Below are positions 36,108-46,305 of a stretch of 64,000 nt of DNA, in pieces. Both the position numbers and the translations under genes were made by a program. The notes beneath the pieces were generated by a model. It was not told the DNA's origin and did no database searches. It saw only the letters and a list, made by a program, of their open reading frames with translations. The DNA is from CAVQCA01 sp963710815 (GTDB lineage: Bacteria > Pseudomonadota > Gammaproteobacteria > UBA9214): assembly GCA_963710815.1 (NCBI GenBank), contig CAVQCA010000145.1, positions 1 through 64,000 of the forward strand, written 5' to 3'. Each line of letters begins with the position of its first letter. Positions within the stretch are counted from its first letter, which is position 1.

Positions 36108-36923
36108 TCAGTGTCTGAAATTGTCGCCATTGCCGGGATGGCGTCGGTCCTTGCCGGAAAGCCTGCAGTATACAATGGCTGCCAGATATTTTGGTGTTGA
36201 CACGAAGTTGCGTTGCCACATACGCCGTGGTTCCCGGATCAGGCGATACAGCCATTCCAAGTGGAGAGCACACATCCTCTGCGGCGCCCTCGGGTGAATG
36301 CCTGCGATGAAATCAAACACTGCGCCGATGGAGCCGATGACAGGTGCATCCAGCAGTCGTCTGTTTTCATAGACCCACTTTTCCTGCTTAGGTGCCGTCA
36401 TTCCGACCCATAGGATGTGTGGCCGCGCAATGTTGATTTTTTCGACAATCGATGCGTTTTCATCTGCGCTGAAAGTCCGGAAGGGTGGGGACATGGTCGC
36501 GCAGATCTCTATATTCGGATAGTCTCGCGTCACTGATTCGCGCAGTTTGCCCAGTACTGTTTCAGTCGAGCCCATGAAGCATACCCTTGCGCAAGGCATT
36601 TTATTCAGTGCCCGCATGGTGGCTGTGAAATAGTCATGCCCGGTAATGCGCGGAGGTGGTTCGACCCCGAGCAGCCGGGCGCCGAGCAGGATGCCTGCGC
36701 CATCGGCAACGACCAGGTCGGCATTGTCCAGGGCACCGCGGAAAGCTTCATCCTGCCGCGATACCACCAATGAATGCGGATTAGCACACGCGAAACACAG
36801 TTGTGTACGTTCACCATTGACTGCGGCCAACGTCTCCCTCAGGACCTCATTGGGCGACATGTGGTGAACGGCGATGCCCATGATAGATGTGCTGTTGTAC
36901 TGGCGCATTTCACGCAAGTCCAT
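36108..36923 (-). CDS. WecG/TagA/CpsF-family glycosyltransferase
   Basis: 271 residues. FACANPHSLVVSRQD, NADLVVADGAGILLGARLLG, the RITGHDYF segment and VGMTAPKQEKWVYENR are the family landmarks (Thr and Asp residues in the T-x-N-P-x-x and D-G-x-G regions). These membrane-associated enzymes add the second sugar (ManNAc or ManNAcA-like) to undecaprenyl-PP-GlcNAc. It pairs with the WecA-like initiator at 51312 to start the repeat unit. Confidence 0.9.
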   Translation of the reverse strand: MDLREMRQYNSTSIMGIAVHHMSPNEVLRETLAAVNGERTQLCFACANPHSLVVSRQDEAFRGALDNADLVVADGAGILLGARLLGVEPPPRITGHDYFTATMRALNKMPCARVCFMGSTETVLGKLRESVTRDYPNIEICATMSPPFRTFSADENASIVEKINIARPHILWVGMTAPKQEKWVYENRRLLDAPVIGSIGAVFDFIAGIHPRAPQRMCALHLEWLYRLIREPRRMWQRNFVSTPKYLAAIVYCRLSGKDRRHPGNGDNFRH

Positions 36924-37154
36924 TTTTAATCAAACAAATTCACATTGACCTTATCTGGTAGGATTACCCGCTGCCGCATTTGGCTTAACCACCAGGCAAA
37001 TCCGGCCTTGACACACATAGGCAGGACAGATCAGGCGAACAGTACCTGCGATATTGGTTCGAGTATGCCATTTGTGACTGTTCCACAGGAGGAGAATAAA
37101 GAACTATCAACGTGCTGCTTTCATTACCCCGTCTTTAAGGCGCATTCATGCTGC

Positions 37155-38333
37155 TTAGTTATTCCCAGATAGCTGATTATAAATTTTCAGTAATAGTTCG
37201 AGGTTTCGAGTTTCAGTGTAATTGTCGTCAAAATGTCTGCGAACTCTGGGTCTTGTTATTCCTGAAGACATCAGACTGGCGATTGTTTCGCGTACCGTCA
37301 TGGCGAGTTGGGCCGGCGAACCTGGGGGGAATTTTCGGCCGGTCATGCCCTCGATGACGATTTCATCCAGACTGCCGATAGTGGACGCGACAACCGGGGT
37401 CCCGCAGGCGTATGCCTCGAGTATAACCATAGGAAATCCTTCATACCACTCGGAGGGTACCAACTGCAGAACCGCCCCGCGTACCAGCTCCAGGATCTCT
37501 GTCCGGCTGCGATAGCCCAGGAATTCGACCGGAAGGGCACGGGCTTTAGCCTTGGCCGTGAGTTCCGACCTGAGCGGACCATCTCCGACAATTTTCAACG
37601 GCAGATCGTTCAGATCCTGCCATGCCTGCAGCAGGGTGAGCAGCCCTTTCTCGGCGCTGAGACGCCCCACAAAAATTGCATATCCCCCGTTACCGAGGCC
37701 GATGTCCGGTGGCGCCGGCAGGAAATTCGGCTTCAGTACGATCCTGTGCTGGTCAAATCCGCCGGCGATCATGCGGGATGCGGCAAACTTCGTTAGTGCG
37801 ATATAGCGGTCGACAAGGTTTGTGTATGAACCCCGACTGCGATTTTTCATGAGCATGCGCGCAACCGCAGCGCTTGCCAGAAAGGAGCCGCGATAGCAAC
37901 GGTATCGGATGGCCGGCCATGGGTTTTTTCCAACGCAGTCCTCGCAGGGTGAACCGTCGCGCTGAAGCAGCGCTCCAGGACAGATAAGGCGATAGTTGTG
38001 CAGAGTCTGTACGACCGGCACACCCTGGTCGCGGCAGGCTGCCCACCCGCTCGGAGAAATGAGCGGGAAGGTGTTGTGGAAATGTGCGATATCCGGACGG
38101 AAGCGGCGCAGTAGGGCGGTAATATCCGCGTGGGTGGATTTTGACCAATTTGCCGTGTAAGCGGCCCGCAGTTTTCCTGGACCGCCGGCTGCCGCAAGAT
38201 CGTCATTGCGGCGGACATAGTCGACGACCTCATGGCCTGCTTCGGTGAGGAGTCGCCGTTCGTTGATGTACACGGTGCCCTCGCCGCTAGGCGCAGATGA
38301 CTGATAGTAGTTATGGGCCAGTAATATTTTCAC
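37155..38333 (-). CDS. Glycosyltransferase family 4
   Basis: 392 residues. HNYYQSSAPSGEGTVYINE, VVQTLHNYRLICPGALL, FVGRLSAEKGLLTLLQAW and PSEWYEGFPMVILEAYACG are standard GT4 landmarks; the last contains the EX7E donor-binding glutamates. A short cysteine pair (CEDCVG near residue 143) in the acceptor domain is typical of this subgroup. The gene downstream (38344) is 10 bp away on the same strand. Sugar specificity cannot be read. Confidence 0.9.
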   Translation of the reverse strand: MKILLAHNYYQSSAPSGEGTVYINERRLLTEAGHEVVDYVRRNDDLAAAGGPGKLRAAYTANWSKSTHADITALLRRFRPDIAHFHNTFPLISPSGWAACRDQGVPVVQTLHNYRLICPGALLQRDGSPCEDCVGKNPWPAIRYRCYRGSFLASAAVARMLMKNRSRGSYTNLVDRYIALTKFAASRMIAGGFDQHRIVLKPNFLPAPPDIGLGNGGYAIFVGRLSAEKGLLTLLQAWQDLNDLPLKIVGDGPLRSELTAKAKARALPVEFLGYRSRTEILELVRGAVLQLVPSEWYEGFPMVILEAYACGTPVVASTIGSLDEIVIEGMTGRKFPPGSPAQLAMTVRETIASLMSSGITRPRVRRHFDDNYTETRNLELLLKIYNQLSGNN

Positions 38334-38343
38334 CTCGATCTTG

Positions 38344-39546
38344 TTACTTCCGGTGACCTAATGCAAGTTTGCAGGCATCCAGTATTGTTCCTATTGCCGC
38401 ATCCAGAGTATAGGACTGCGCCAATTCTACCGAGTGCCTGGCGAACTGATATAAACCGCCAGGATCATCGATGATCCTGTCAAGCAGGCTGCGCAACTGA
38501 TCGGGATCAAAGGGGTCGAAAGAATACCCGTTTTTTCCATAATCCACGGTTTCATTTGTCCCACCATCCAGGATGGATGCCAGAATCGGCAACCCACATG
38601 ACAAGGCCTCGAATGGAGCAAGGGCGCGGTAGTCCCGATGTGTCGGGAACAGGAAGACATGGGCACAGGTGTAGAATTGCCTGAGGCGTCCGTATTCCTG
38701 TCGCCCGTGGAAAACGATGCTTTCCCCGAGTCCGTGCAGACGCACTTTCTGTTCCAGGCTTTGCCGGTAGGGACCGTCTCCTATGATGTTGAATCTGAAT
38801 GAATTCTTTTGCTGTGCTGTGAGACGCGCAAATGCGGAGATCGCCTGTTGCAATCCCTTGCGTTCGATAATTTCACCCACATAGAGAAACTCTATTTTGT
38901 TTCCGCGTTCAAGTGTTTCAAAACGGCTGATGTCAGGGCCGGCAGCGTCTGCTTTGTCCCCGAAGCTGGAAACGAGGTAAGGCCTGGACACGACCCTGTC
39001 TGCGGGCACCCTCAGTTTGTTGCAGACATAATCGCGACCTGACGCATTGTTGGTGAGAACCGCATCAGCTCTGGAGGCAATGAACCGTCTCAGTCGCGCA
39101 CGCACCGTGCTGATAATTCCTGTGGTGGATGTCCATGGTTTTGCCTCCACGACGAGAAGAATACGTGAATATCTGCGGCACAGACTTGCCAGCACGCCGT
39201 ACAGGGTGGTGATGCTGAATTCGTTAAGTATCAGCAGGGATGGCCTCAGGCGGTAGAGTGCAAACAGAATCGAGGGACTGGTCAGGGTGAAACCACGTGA
39301 ATAGCCGGCCGGATCCGGCCGGTAGAACCGCAGTATTCCACCGCTGACAATGGTATCAAATCCGGTGTTCCCGGTGTCTCCACCGTATTCGGCGACGACT
39401 ACGTGAAAGTCCCCGGTGACTGCGGCGAGCCTTCTGAGTATGTGGCCCATGTACATCAGACGACCGGAGCGGCCCAGAATGGGGGCGACCCAGGCGATTG
39501 TCTGGCCGGTAAGCTCCGGTACCTGTGGCACTGACGGTAGTTTCAT
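38344..39546 (-). CDS. Glycosyltransferase family 4
   Basis: 400 residues from ATG 39546 (an upstream ATG at 39585 is possible). AWVAPILGRSGRLMYMGHIL, FLYVGEIIERKGLQQAISAF and PTHRDYRALAPFEALSCG give the GT-B fold and the donor glutamate region. It is followed by the GT4 at 37155 and preceded by the Wzy-like gene, so it belongs to the repeat-unit assembly operon. Confidence 0.85.
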   Translation of the reverse strand: MKLPSVPQVPELTGQTIAWVAPILGRSGRLMYMGHILRRLAAVTGDFHVVVAEYGGDTGNTGFDTIVSGGILRFYRPDPAGYSRGFTLTSPSILFALYRLRPSLLILNEFSITTLYGVLASLCRRYSRILLVVEAKPWTSTTGIISTVRARLRRFIASRADAVLTNNASGRDYVCNKLRVPADRVVSRPYLVSSFGDKADAAGPDISRFETLERGNKIEFLYVGEIIERKGLQQAISAFARLTAQQKNSFRFNIIGDGPYRQSLEQKVRLHGLGESIVFHGRQEYGRLRQFYTCAHVFLFPTHRDYRALAPFEALSCGLPILASILDGGTNETVDYGKNGYSFDPFDPDQLRSLLDRIIDDPGGLYQFARHSVELAQSYTLDAAIGTILDACKLALGHRK

Positions 39547-39718
39547 TTTGAGTCTGTCATAGCCTGCCCGGTAGCAGGTTTGCACCAGGCGTGCGGGTGT
39601 GCGCTTCTCTGTAATATGTACCCGCTTTGCTTATGCATTGGTCGGGCGTGTTCTCAGTATGCAGGATCGATCGGGTTGACAAACTTGCGAACATGGAAGG
39701 AACGGACTCGGGCTGTTA

Positions 39719-41170
39719 TCAGCGCTTGGCGAGTGATGCTGGCGGCGACTTGTAGCGTAGAACTGAATTGCTGCCCGAACGAACGGTTTTTATAGCGATG
39801 GCAGATTTATTGATTTCGGTAGCACCGCTCGCGGGCACATTCCGCAGGCGATGTAACAGGGCGGTAAATGACAATACGATGAGGTAAACAACCAGCAAGG
39901 GGTGCATGACCTCGAATGAGGGACCGGTCAGGCTCCGGATGACAAGTAATGTAAACGCTCCAGCGGTTTGCAGCCAGATCATTTGCCGTGCTTCGATTTT
40001 TGAGTTTTTTAGTCTGCCGAAGTAAATGCGAAGCGTCGCCCATACCAGCGGGAATATGAAGACAGCTAGGCCGACAAAACCAAGCCCGATGAGAACCTCG
40101 AGGTAGGTATTGTCGACACTGCTTACATCAAGCAACATCCTCTGCCCTGCGTAGTAGCCGTGCCCGATGACTGGTGATGTCGCGATCTGTTCCATCACCT
40201 TCTCCCAGAACCCGATCCGACCGGTCAGGGTAATGAATGCCTCAGCGGTCTGTCCCCTCATGATGTAGTGTTGTACAAGACTCTCGAATGATGTGGCGAG
40301 CAACAGAATTGCACCGATACCGCCAACGGCAAAGATGTATTTCCAGCGGTGTGCATACACGAGCATCAGTATCAGGGCGGCTGTGCAGGCAATAATGGGG
40401 GTTCGTGAATGTGCCAATATCATCATTATTACGGCGAAGGTGGCAGCAAAGTACAGCCCGGTGCGCCGTATCCTGATATCTCCGGTCGTGGTAAGCAGTG
40501 GTGAGACTGATAATATGAAGAGCAGTCCGGAAAGCGAGCCGACCGATGACGGGTTGATGATCGGGACAAGTCCGCGTACCGCGAAGTAGTACTGGGTATA
40601 TGTGGTGTCAGGATTCTTGATGGCGGCGGAAGGATCAAGGATCAGCCCGGCAAGGACCGTCATGCACAGGTACATCAACACCAGTCCAAGCAGGCGGGAC
40701 AGCCAGACAGCATCTTCAGTGTTGCGCATGCGCCCGGTTACCGACATGATGGCCAGTGACAGTGTCAGTACCTCGAAGCCTTTCCATACGCTGATGAATG
40801 GAGCGATGGACCAGATTGCGGATGTAATACCCAATACGCCAAACAGGGCCATGCCCTTGATGCCTGCCCCGGCATTGCGCCATGAACCGCATCCGGTCAT
40901 TAGCCGGAAGGCCGAAAACAGGAAAAGAAACACGAATACTCCCGCGCGGACAAGGCGTAACGGATTGGGTATTCCGCCTGCGAGTGATGCAGCCTCAGTG
41001 GAGCCCAGCATGGTTCCGGCAAGCGCAAGCACGGGAATCAGTGCAGCCTGTCTGTTTCTTGTCAGCGCCCTGCGCCATTCAGAGAGGCCCGGTAGCGCGG
41101 TTGCCGCCAATGTCATTACCAGCGCCAGTAGAAGGATATGGATACCCTGCATCAGGAGTGATCCATTCAT
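39719..41170 (-). CDS. Wzy-like polysaccharide polymerase / O-antigen ligase (Wzy_C)
   Basis: 483 residues with about eleven to twelve hydrophobic segments. The large periplasmic loop contains TLTGRIGFWEKVMEQIATSP then GHGYYAGQRML and DNTYLEVLIGLGFVG, the R-x3-W and H/D pattern of the WaaL/Wzy_C family. It joins repeat units or ligates the finished chain to an acceptor in the periplasm. Together with the Wzx flippase at 46306 it indicates a Wzx/Wzy-dependent pathway. Polymerase and ligase cannot be distinguished from sequence alone. Confidence 0.85.
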   Translation of the reverse strand: MNGSLLMQGIHILLLALVMTLAATALPGLSEWRRALTRNRQAALIPVLALAGTMLGSTEAASLAGGIPNPLRLVRAGVFVFLFLFSAFRLMTGCGSWRNAGAGIKGMALFGVLGITSAIWSIAPFISVWKGFEVLTLSLAIMSVTGRMRNTEDAVWLSRLLGLVLMYLCMTVLAGLILDPSAAIKNPDTTYTQYYFAVRGLVPIINPSSVGSLSGLLFILSVSPLLTTTGDIRIRRTGLYFAATFAVIMMILAHSRTPIIACTAALILMLVYAHRWKYIFAVGGIGAILLLATSFESLVQHYIMRGQTAEAFITLTGRIGFWEKVMEQIATSPVIGHGYYAGQRMLLDVSSVDNTYLEVLIGLGFVGLAVFIFPLVWATLRIYFGRLKNSKIEARQMIWLQTAGAFTLLVIRSLTGPSFEVMHPLLVVYLIVLSFTALLHRLRNVPASGATEINKSAIAIKTVRSGSNSVLRYKSPPASLAKR

Positions 41171-41315
41171 TGCTTAGAACCCATATCAAAATTAACCTTT
41201 GGCATCAAATAGTGATTTAGTACAAATAACAACTGCTGTATTTCTCGGAAAATAATGATATTACTAGTTGTACGCTGTATGGCACTTTGCCCTGGTTCTG
41301 ATTTTGATATAGAGA

Positions 41316-44312
41316 CTAATCAAACATATCACCAAAGATTGTCCTGTGGTAGAACTGCCAGGCACGCAGCTGCTTCGCCGGCCATGAGAAGCTCCCGAGC
41401 GCATGCCTCTGTGCATTACGTGCAAGTGTGGAACGTTCGTCCGGGTCATTGGCGAGCCCAGTCAGCGCCTGCGCGAGATCTGTAATGATAGCCGCTTCAG
41501 GCCCGGGCGCTATTCTGAGCCCGGTATCCTCTGTCACCATGGTGCCGGGGCCACCATAGTTCAGACAGACAACAGGGAGTCCGGCTGCCATCGCTTCCAG
41601 TACCACCAGTCCACCGCCTTCCAGACTCGGGAACAGGAACACGTCGGCTTTCGACATCTGCCGGCGCACTTGCTCACGCGACATCCAGTCGAGAAGTTTG
41701 ATCCTGTCCTGGAGTCCGTATGCCGCAATCCTATTGCGCAGATGCCGTTCAGTCGGGCCACGGCCGATCATGGTAAGTGTTGCTCCTGGCTGTTGTTGTG
41801 CAAATTCTGCGAAGGACTCAAGTGCGAGGTGAGTCGCCTTTACCGCTACGAAGCGACCCACGTAGAGGACCCTGAAATCACTGTCGCTGCCTCTTTCTTC
41901 CGCATGATCAGCGGTATCGATACCAATGGCCGGTTCAACAGAGAACTTGTTTGATGCGAACAGGCTGAGCGGGAACCGTTCGCTCACCTGCCTGTTGATC
42001 CCTACAATGGCGCTCGCGCGCAGAGCGGACAGCCAGAAAAGAGGATCTATGGTCCTCATGCCGTTCTGGATCATGCGCTTTGCAAGTTCACGTAGTTTGT
42101 CTCCGTAGCTCGGGATCAGCCGGAACGGCAAAGGTGGGTGGCTTCCGATTGGACCCCAGACGAAGGGTATCCGCGTCAGCGCAAAAAATGTCCAAAGCCA
42201 GTCATTTACGAATGTGATGTGATGCCCGGCGTCAAAATTTTCGTTTTTCGACAATTCCCGGAATTTTGCCAATGCAGCAAACTGCCACAGGTAATAGTAG
42301 GTTCTTACTCCGCGTTGTTTCCTCTTCCACCTGGCAAGCCAGAGTGGCAGGTCGGTGTATATAAAATGCAGATGCTTGTTAGGTGACTGTGCCATGGCCT
42401 GTTCAATTACCGACCTGTTGTTCAATCGGGTGATGACCCACGTGTCGGCAAATTGCGATATCTCTTTTGACCAGTGCCAGCCGACACCAGGCTCGGAACC
42501 TTCACCGGGTTCACAGGCATATGCGGACACAAGAATCTTAGGACGGCATCTGCTGTCCTTCTCACTTATAAGGACCAGTCGCATGCAATCAGTGATCAGA
42601 CCGGGAGGTGTATCGCAACCGAGGGACCTTCTGTGCAGCAGACCCAGTAAATACAGTAGCAGGTAGGCTGGCAGCAATTCCCGGGTGATCCCGCTTTTCT
42701 CCAGCAGGGTGTGAAATGATTGGCGGCGGTGAATCGTAAGCAGCTTGTGTACGATCCTGCGCGCATCGGATTTCCTGACCAGCCATTCCACTGAGAATAT
42801 TCTATGAAACAGGTCTGTCAGTACCGGCGCCTGCGGATTGAAGTACTCCCAGTCGAACAGATACAGTCTGTTGTCGGCAAGTTTTCTCATGTTCCACGCT
42901 GCGAAATCTCCATGAGCGACGACAGTTCGCACGTCGTTGGCCCAGAAGGAGTGCTGCAGGTGCTGCCTGCAGCAGGCTATAATTTGCTTCTGTTCGTCGG
43001 AAAGACGGTGAGGTAGGGTCTTGAGACCGTCGATTATGTTTCCGATCGGGGTTGTTGGCTGATGTTCGGTAACCAGTGATGCGAGAAAGTTCAATTCAAC
43101 CGGGTTGATATCCAGTGGCCATGGGCTGCTGTTGTCTGGCGCCGGTGTCGTGACAAGCATGTGCCAGCCATCTCTTTCCATGCGGGAAAGTATCGCAGGG
43201 GTGACCGCTATGCTGCTGTCGATGGCCTCGCTTGCCCGATGCTCGTTTTCCAGGTCTTTGCGCGCATCAGTTCCGGTCCCCACCTTGCAGTAGCTGAGTA
43301 TGCCCAGCCCCGTGGCTATCCTGGCAATCAGTTTCTGGTGCGGACCTGGTGTCCCGATATAGAAGTCGAGTGCCAGGTCTTGATGCTCAGGGAATGTTTC
43401 GCGGACAGCCAGAGAGATTCGGATGGTATGGACCTGTTCCGCCGGACCCAGTCTGCGCATGGAGACAAGTTTCGGTAACATCCGCGCCATTGCGACCGCC
43501 AGCCGTGCGCGCCACGAGCGGGGTGTATACAGATCGCCTAGTGATGCCAGGGAATGTTTCCGGTTTACCCACAACAGCGGTCGCCCGAAGCGCGGAAACG
43601 CCCGCCACTCACTTCTACCCGAATCGCTTGCCGCATTTGCAACCGCGGTTATGCCATCGATAAAAGCCTTGCAGGAAATTTCCAGTCTGGTGTCTGTATA
43701 AACTCTGATAGAGGCCGGTAGCAGTGGTACAAGATTCATGATGGCACATGTTTGTTCCCGGATCTCGTCGACGGTGAGTTCTGACTTGCGTGCGTGTATC
43801 TTTTCCGGGTCGCCGTGCAGGACCATCACCAGGTCGGGTTTTGGCAGCAGTGCGTGCGCAATGCGCAACAGCATGACCGGTACCCTGAATCCATAGCGTT
43901 GGGGATTCATCAGTGTGTCATGATGCCAGCGTTCGATGATTACCAGTCCATGCCTTCTAATGACCGGAGCGATGCTGAAGTGATAGCCAAGGATGAAATC
44001 TGTCAGGTAGTAGAAATACCTCACCATTGACATGAGCCTGCCGTATGCGAAGTCCCGTGGTGGGGCCTTGCTGGCATTGTCCGGTTGGCTGACCGGACCA
44101 CTGCTGTCGCGTCCTGGCTTCGGTAACAGGCCGGGTCGCCAGTGTCGGTGATCGATGATGGTGAAATGACCGGCCAGCTCCGGTTTTACCGCTTCCAGGA
44201 TGGTGGACTTGCCGCTTCCGTCCGGTCCCAGTACCACGACGAATAAGCCGCGAATTGCTGCAGCATGTGTTGACCTGCATGGTTCTTTCTCTGTAGATAT
44301 ATCCGTCGTCAT
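41316..44312 (-). CDS. Three-domain fusion: P-loop nucleotide kinase-like, APH-like kinase, GT4 glycosyltransferase
   Basis: 998 residues. Residues about 20-220 form a thymidylate-kinase-like P-loop domain (GPDGSGKST at 29-37; later IIERWHHDTLMNPQRYGF). Residues about 230-590 form an aminoglycoside-phosphotransferase-like kinase domain (AHGDFAAWN near 466, LFDWEYFN near 485). Residues about 592-998 are a GT4 transferase (SAYACEPGEGSEPGVGW, VLYVGRFVAVKATHLALESF, FPSLEGGGLVVLEAMAAG). The gene is unbroken. It lies 32 bp after an NTase gene (44345), a pairing common in exosortase-type EPS clusters, where the two proteins are usually separate from any transferase. Probably phosphorylates and transfers a sugar or polyol phosphate. 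Confidence 0.85.
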   Translation of the reverse strand: MTTDISTEKEPCRSTHAAAIRGLFVVVLGPDGSGKSTILEAVKPELAGHFTIIDHRHWRPGLLPKPGRDSSGPVSQPDNASKAPPRDFAYGRLMSMVRYFYYLTDFILGYHFSIAPVIRRHGLVIIERWHHDTLMNPQRYGFRVPVMLLRIAHALLPKPDLVMVLHGDPEKIHARKSELTVDEIREQTCAIMNLVPLLPASIRVYTDTRLEISCKAFIDGITAVANAASDSGRSEWRAFPRFGRPLLWVNRKHSLASLGDLYTPRSWRARLAVAMARMLPKLVSMRRLGPAEQVHTIRISLAVRETFPEHQDLALDFYIGTPGPHQKLIARIATGLGILSYCKVGTGTDARKDLENEHRASEAIDSSIAVTPAILSRMERDGWHMLVTTPAPDNSSPWPLDINPVELNFLASLVTEHQPTTPIGNIIDGLKTLPHRLSDEQKQIIACCRQHLQHSFWANDVRTVVAHGDFAAWNMRKLADNRLYLFDWEYFNPQAPVLTDLFHRIFSVEWLVRKSDARRIVHKLLTIHRRQSFHTLLEKSGITRELLPAYLLLYLLGLLHRRSLGCDTPPGLITDCMRLVLISEKDSRCRPKILVSAYACEPGEGSEPGVGWHWSKEISQFADTWVITRLNNRSVIEQAMAQSPNKHLHFIYTDLPLWLARWKRKQRGVRTYYYLWQFAALAKFRELSKNENFDAGHHITFVNDWLWTFFALTRIPFVWGPIGSHPPLPFRLIPSYGDKLRELAKRMIQNGMRTIDPLFWLSALRASAIVGINRQVSERFPLSLFASNKFSVEPAIGIDTADHAEERGSDSDFRVLYVGRFVAVKATHLALESFAEFAQQQPGATLTMIGRGPTERHLRNRIAAYGLQDRIKLLDWMSREQVRRQMSKADVFLFPSLEGGGLVVLEAMAAGLPVVCLNYGGPGTMVTEDTGLRIAPGPEAAIITDLAQALTGLANDPDERSTLARNAQRHALGSFSWPAKQLRAWQFYHRTIFGDMFD

Positions 44313-44344
44313 CGGGTAACAGGTTCAGGATAGCGTGGTCACGC

Positions 44345-45175
44345 TCATGCGATCGTGAAAATTCCGCCAGGCAGACGTGATCTGTTGCTGCGCAGGTAGC
44401 CGATGATGAGTTTTCTGATCAGCAGGATATCGGGAGATCCACCAAGATCAATGTTGTAAATGCTGCTGGACTTGATGATACACAACCTTGATGTGTATAT
44501 GCTTCCGGCCAGCGCGGCCAGTAACCCGCAGCAGTCGATGCGACCCTGGAAAATGTAACTGATCTGCGGAAGCGAGAGCAATGTTTCCCGGGTGGCGCCG
44601 GTTACAACCAGTCCTGTCGGGTGAAACGTACGCATCAGATAGCACACCAGGTAGCGTAGTTTCCCGGTTAGTGTCTGCAACGGGCGGCGGCGGATGGTCT
44701 CTAGCAACAGATGTGCGCGACTGGTTCTGTCCAGAATTCCGAATCCCTGTTGTTTCAGAAAATCATTGTATCGGTGTGCGCCACTGTAGCAATTCTTGAT
44801 GAAGTGAAGTATTTCCGCGTGCTGCCTGGTCGGCAGGACAAACAGCCCGCTTTCCGGATCACGCAGACGTTCACGCAGGTAGTGATCCGCGGGTTGCCAG
44901 ACCAGGCCCCGGTAGTGGATTGACCAGTCGAGATCAATCCGTTTCAGGTTGCTGTTATCCGGTCCGAGAAACATCCTGGCGCCGCCAAATGTGACCGACA
45001 CGCATACCAGTAGCCCGGACTTGCGTGCTGTATCCAGGAGGACTGGAAAGTCGGATTTGCGGATGAGGATGTCAAGGTCGCCCTTGCAGGGTTGTGTGAT
45101 GTCTTCCAGTCCTCGCTCAATGGCGTATTGCAGTGTGTCTGGCAGGGAGGTAAAGAAATCAGTAATGAATTCCAT
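44345..45175 (-). CDS. NTase-fold protein paired with the kinase/GT fusion
   Basis: 276 residues from ATG 45175. YAIERGLEDITQPCKGDLDIL contains the G-D-L-D-I-L metal-binding segment of nucleotidyltransferases, at the usual distance after an R-G turn; RIDLDWSIHYRGLVW is the second acidic strand. Possible earlier starts at 45250 and 45322 would add residues that look poorly conserved. Genes of this type sit next to P-loop kinase-like genes in EPS clusters. The reaction is unknown. Confidence 0.7.
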   Translation of the reverse strand: MEFITDFFTSLPDTLQYAIERGLEDITQPCKGDLDILIRKSDFPVLLDTARKSGLLVCVSVTFGGARMFLGPDNSNLKRIDLDWSIHYRGLVWQPADHYLRERLRDPESGLFVLPTRQHAEILHFIKNCYSGAHRYNDFLKQQGFGILDRTSRAHLLLETIRRRPLQTLTGKLRYLVCYLMRTFHPTGLVVTGATRETLLSLPQISYIFQGRIDCCGLLAALAGSIYTSRLCIIKSSSIYNIDLGGSPDILLIRKLIIGYLRSNRSRLPGGIFTIA

Positions 45176-45472
45176 AGAAGGTACCGGGAACACGCAAGTT
45201 GACTGCCGGATGATAGTGTAATCGCCCTGTCTGGGCATCAGCTTGAGCATGGCGGTGTCTCTGGTAGACAGATTCTGGTGGAGCACGCGGGGGAAGTGCT
45301 TGATAGTTATTACCGTGCTCATCCTGCTGCGGTACTATCACCACAGGTACGGATATCAGACTGTCTGCAGATTACAACATAAACATTGTATTTCCTGCTG
45401 TTGTCCTTCCATTTTACTGCTCGCGGACAGCAGCCTGCGTTTAGGAGTATTCATTATGCAGGTCTTTCAGGT

Positions 45473-46276
45473 ATGAAAAATGGTTTTCAGGGAATAATTT
45501 CTCGTTTACTGTCCGATCCTGGCAGGATCATCCCTGCAATACGTCGACGCCTCAGGCAGCGTAAACTGTCAAAGAACCTGATATTTACACTATTTTCTGA
45601 CCGCGAGGAGTTCGCCGGATACAAGCATGAGATTGTTTCAAGCGGGTTGCTGGAGAAATTGCAGTCTTCGCTGAAGACTTTTGACGAGCTTTCCGGTTGT
45701 ACCGATCGTGGCGCAGCTTACGACAACGGCGTGATGAGTACACATGAGGGTATCGCGCTCTATGCACTGACCAGGAAGTTGAAGCCGGCAGTAATCGTAG
45801 AAACCGGTGTCTGCATCGGTTATTCGTCCGCGCTCATACTGCAGGCATTACATCTGAACCAGTGAGGTGAGTTGCTTTCCATAGGCTTCCCAGAAGTGGC
45901 CGGAATAATCTACGCGGCGGGTACCCTCTGGGATGGCAAGGGCGGTGCCGTTGTGCCGCCGGACAAATCTAGTGGATGGATAATTCCCGACCACCTGCGA
46001 TTGCGCTGGGGGCTGCGGCTAGGCAAGAGCGAAGATCTTCTGCATCCGCTGCTGGAGGAAGCAGGCACTGTCGATTATTTTATTAATGACAGTGAACATT
46101 CCTACGAATGTAGGATGAGCGAATACACCGTCGCATACCCGTACCTGCGCGCGGGCGGTCTGCTGATTTCCGATGACATTCTCTGGAACTCGGCATTTTT
46201 TGAATTCGCGAAGTCGCGTGATCTCAGAGCGGGTCATATCGGTGGAAGCATGGGTATCATCGTTAAACCATGCTGA
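45473..46276 (+). CDS. Class I SAM methyltransferase (Methyltransf_24 type) with an in-frame TGA
   Basis: About 267 codons. VIVETGVCIGYSSALILQAL is motif I; after a TGA at about 45863-45865 the same frame continues GELLSIGFPE, then LEEAGTVDYFINDSEHSYE and LRAGGLLISDDILW, the expected later motifs. So one codon (perhaps CGA or CAA originally) is now a stop, unlike the single-base shifts elsewhere. A start at ATG 45473 fits; a six-codon leader ORF beginning at 45457 ends in an ATGA overlap with it. It is convergent with the flippase gene. Confidence 0.65.
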
Positions 46277-46305
46277 ATGCAGGCACGGCCCGGTCACAAC
46301 TGTGT

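Noticed and set aside
36945..37172. 75-codon plus-strand ORF between the WecG-type and GT4 genes
   Set aside because: No start signal or motif; probably just the untranslated leader of the WecG-type gene.
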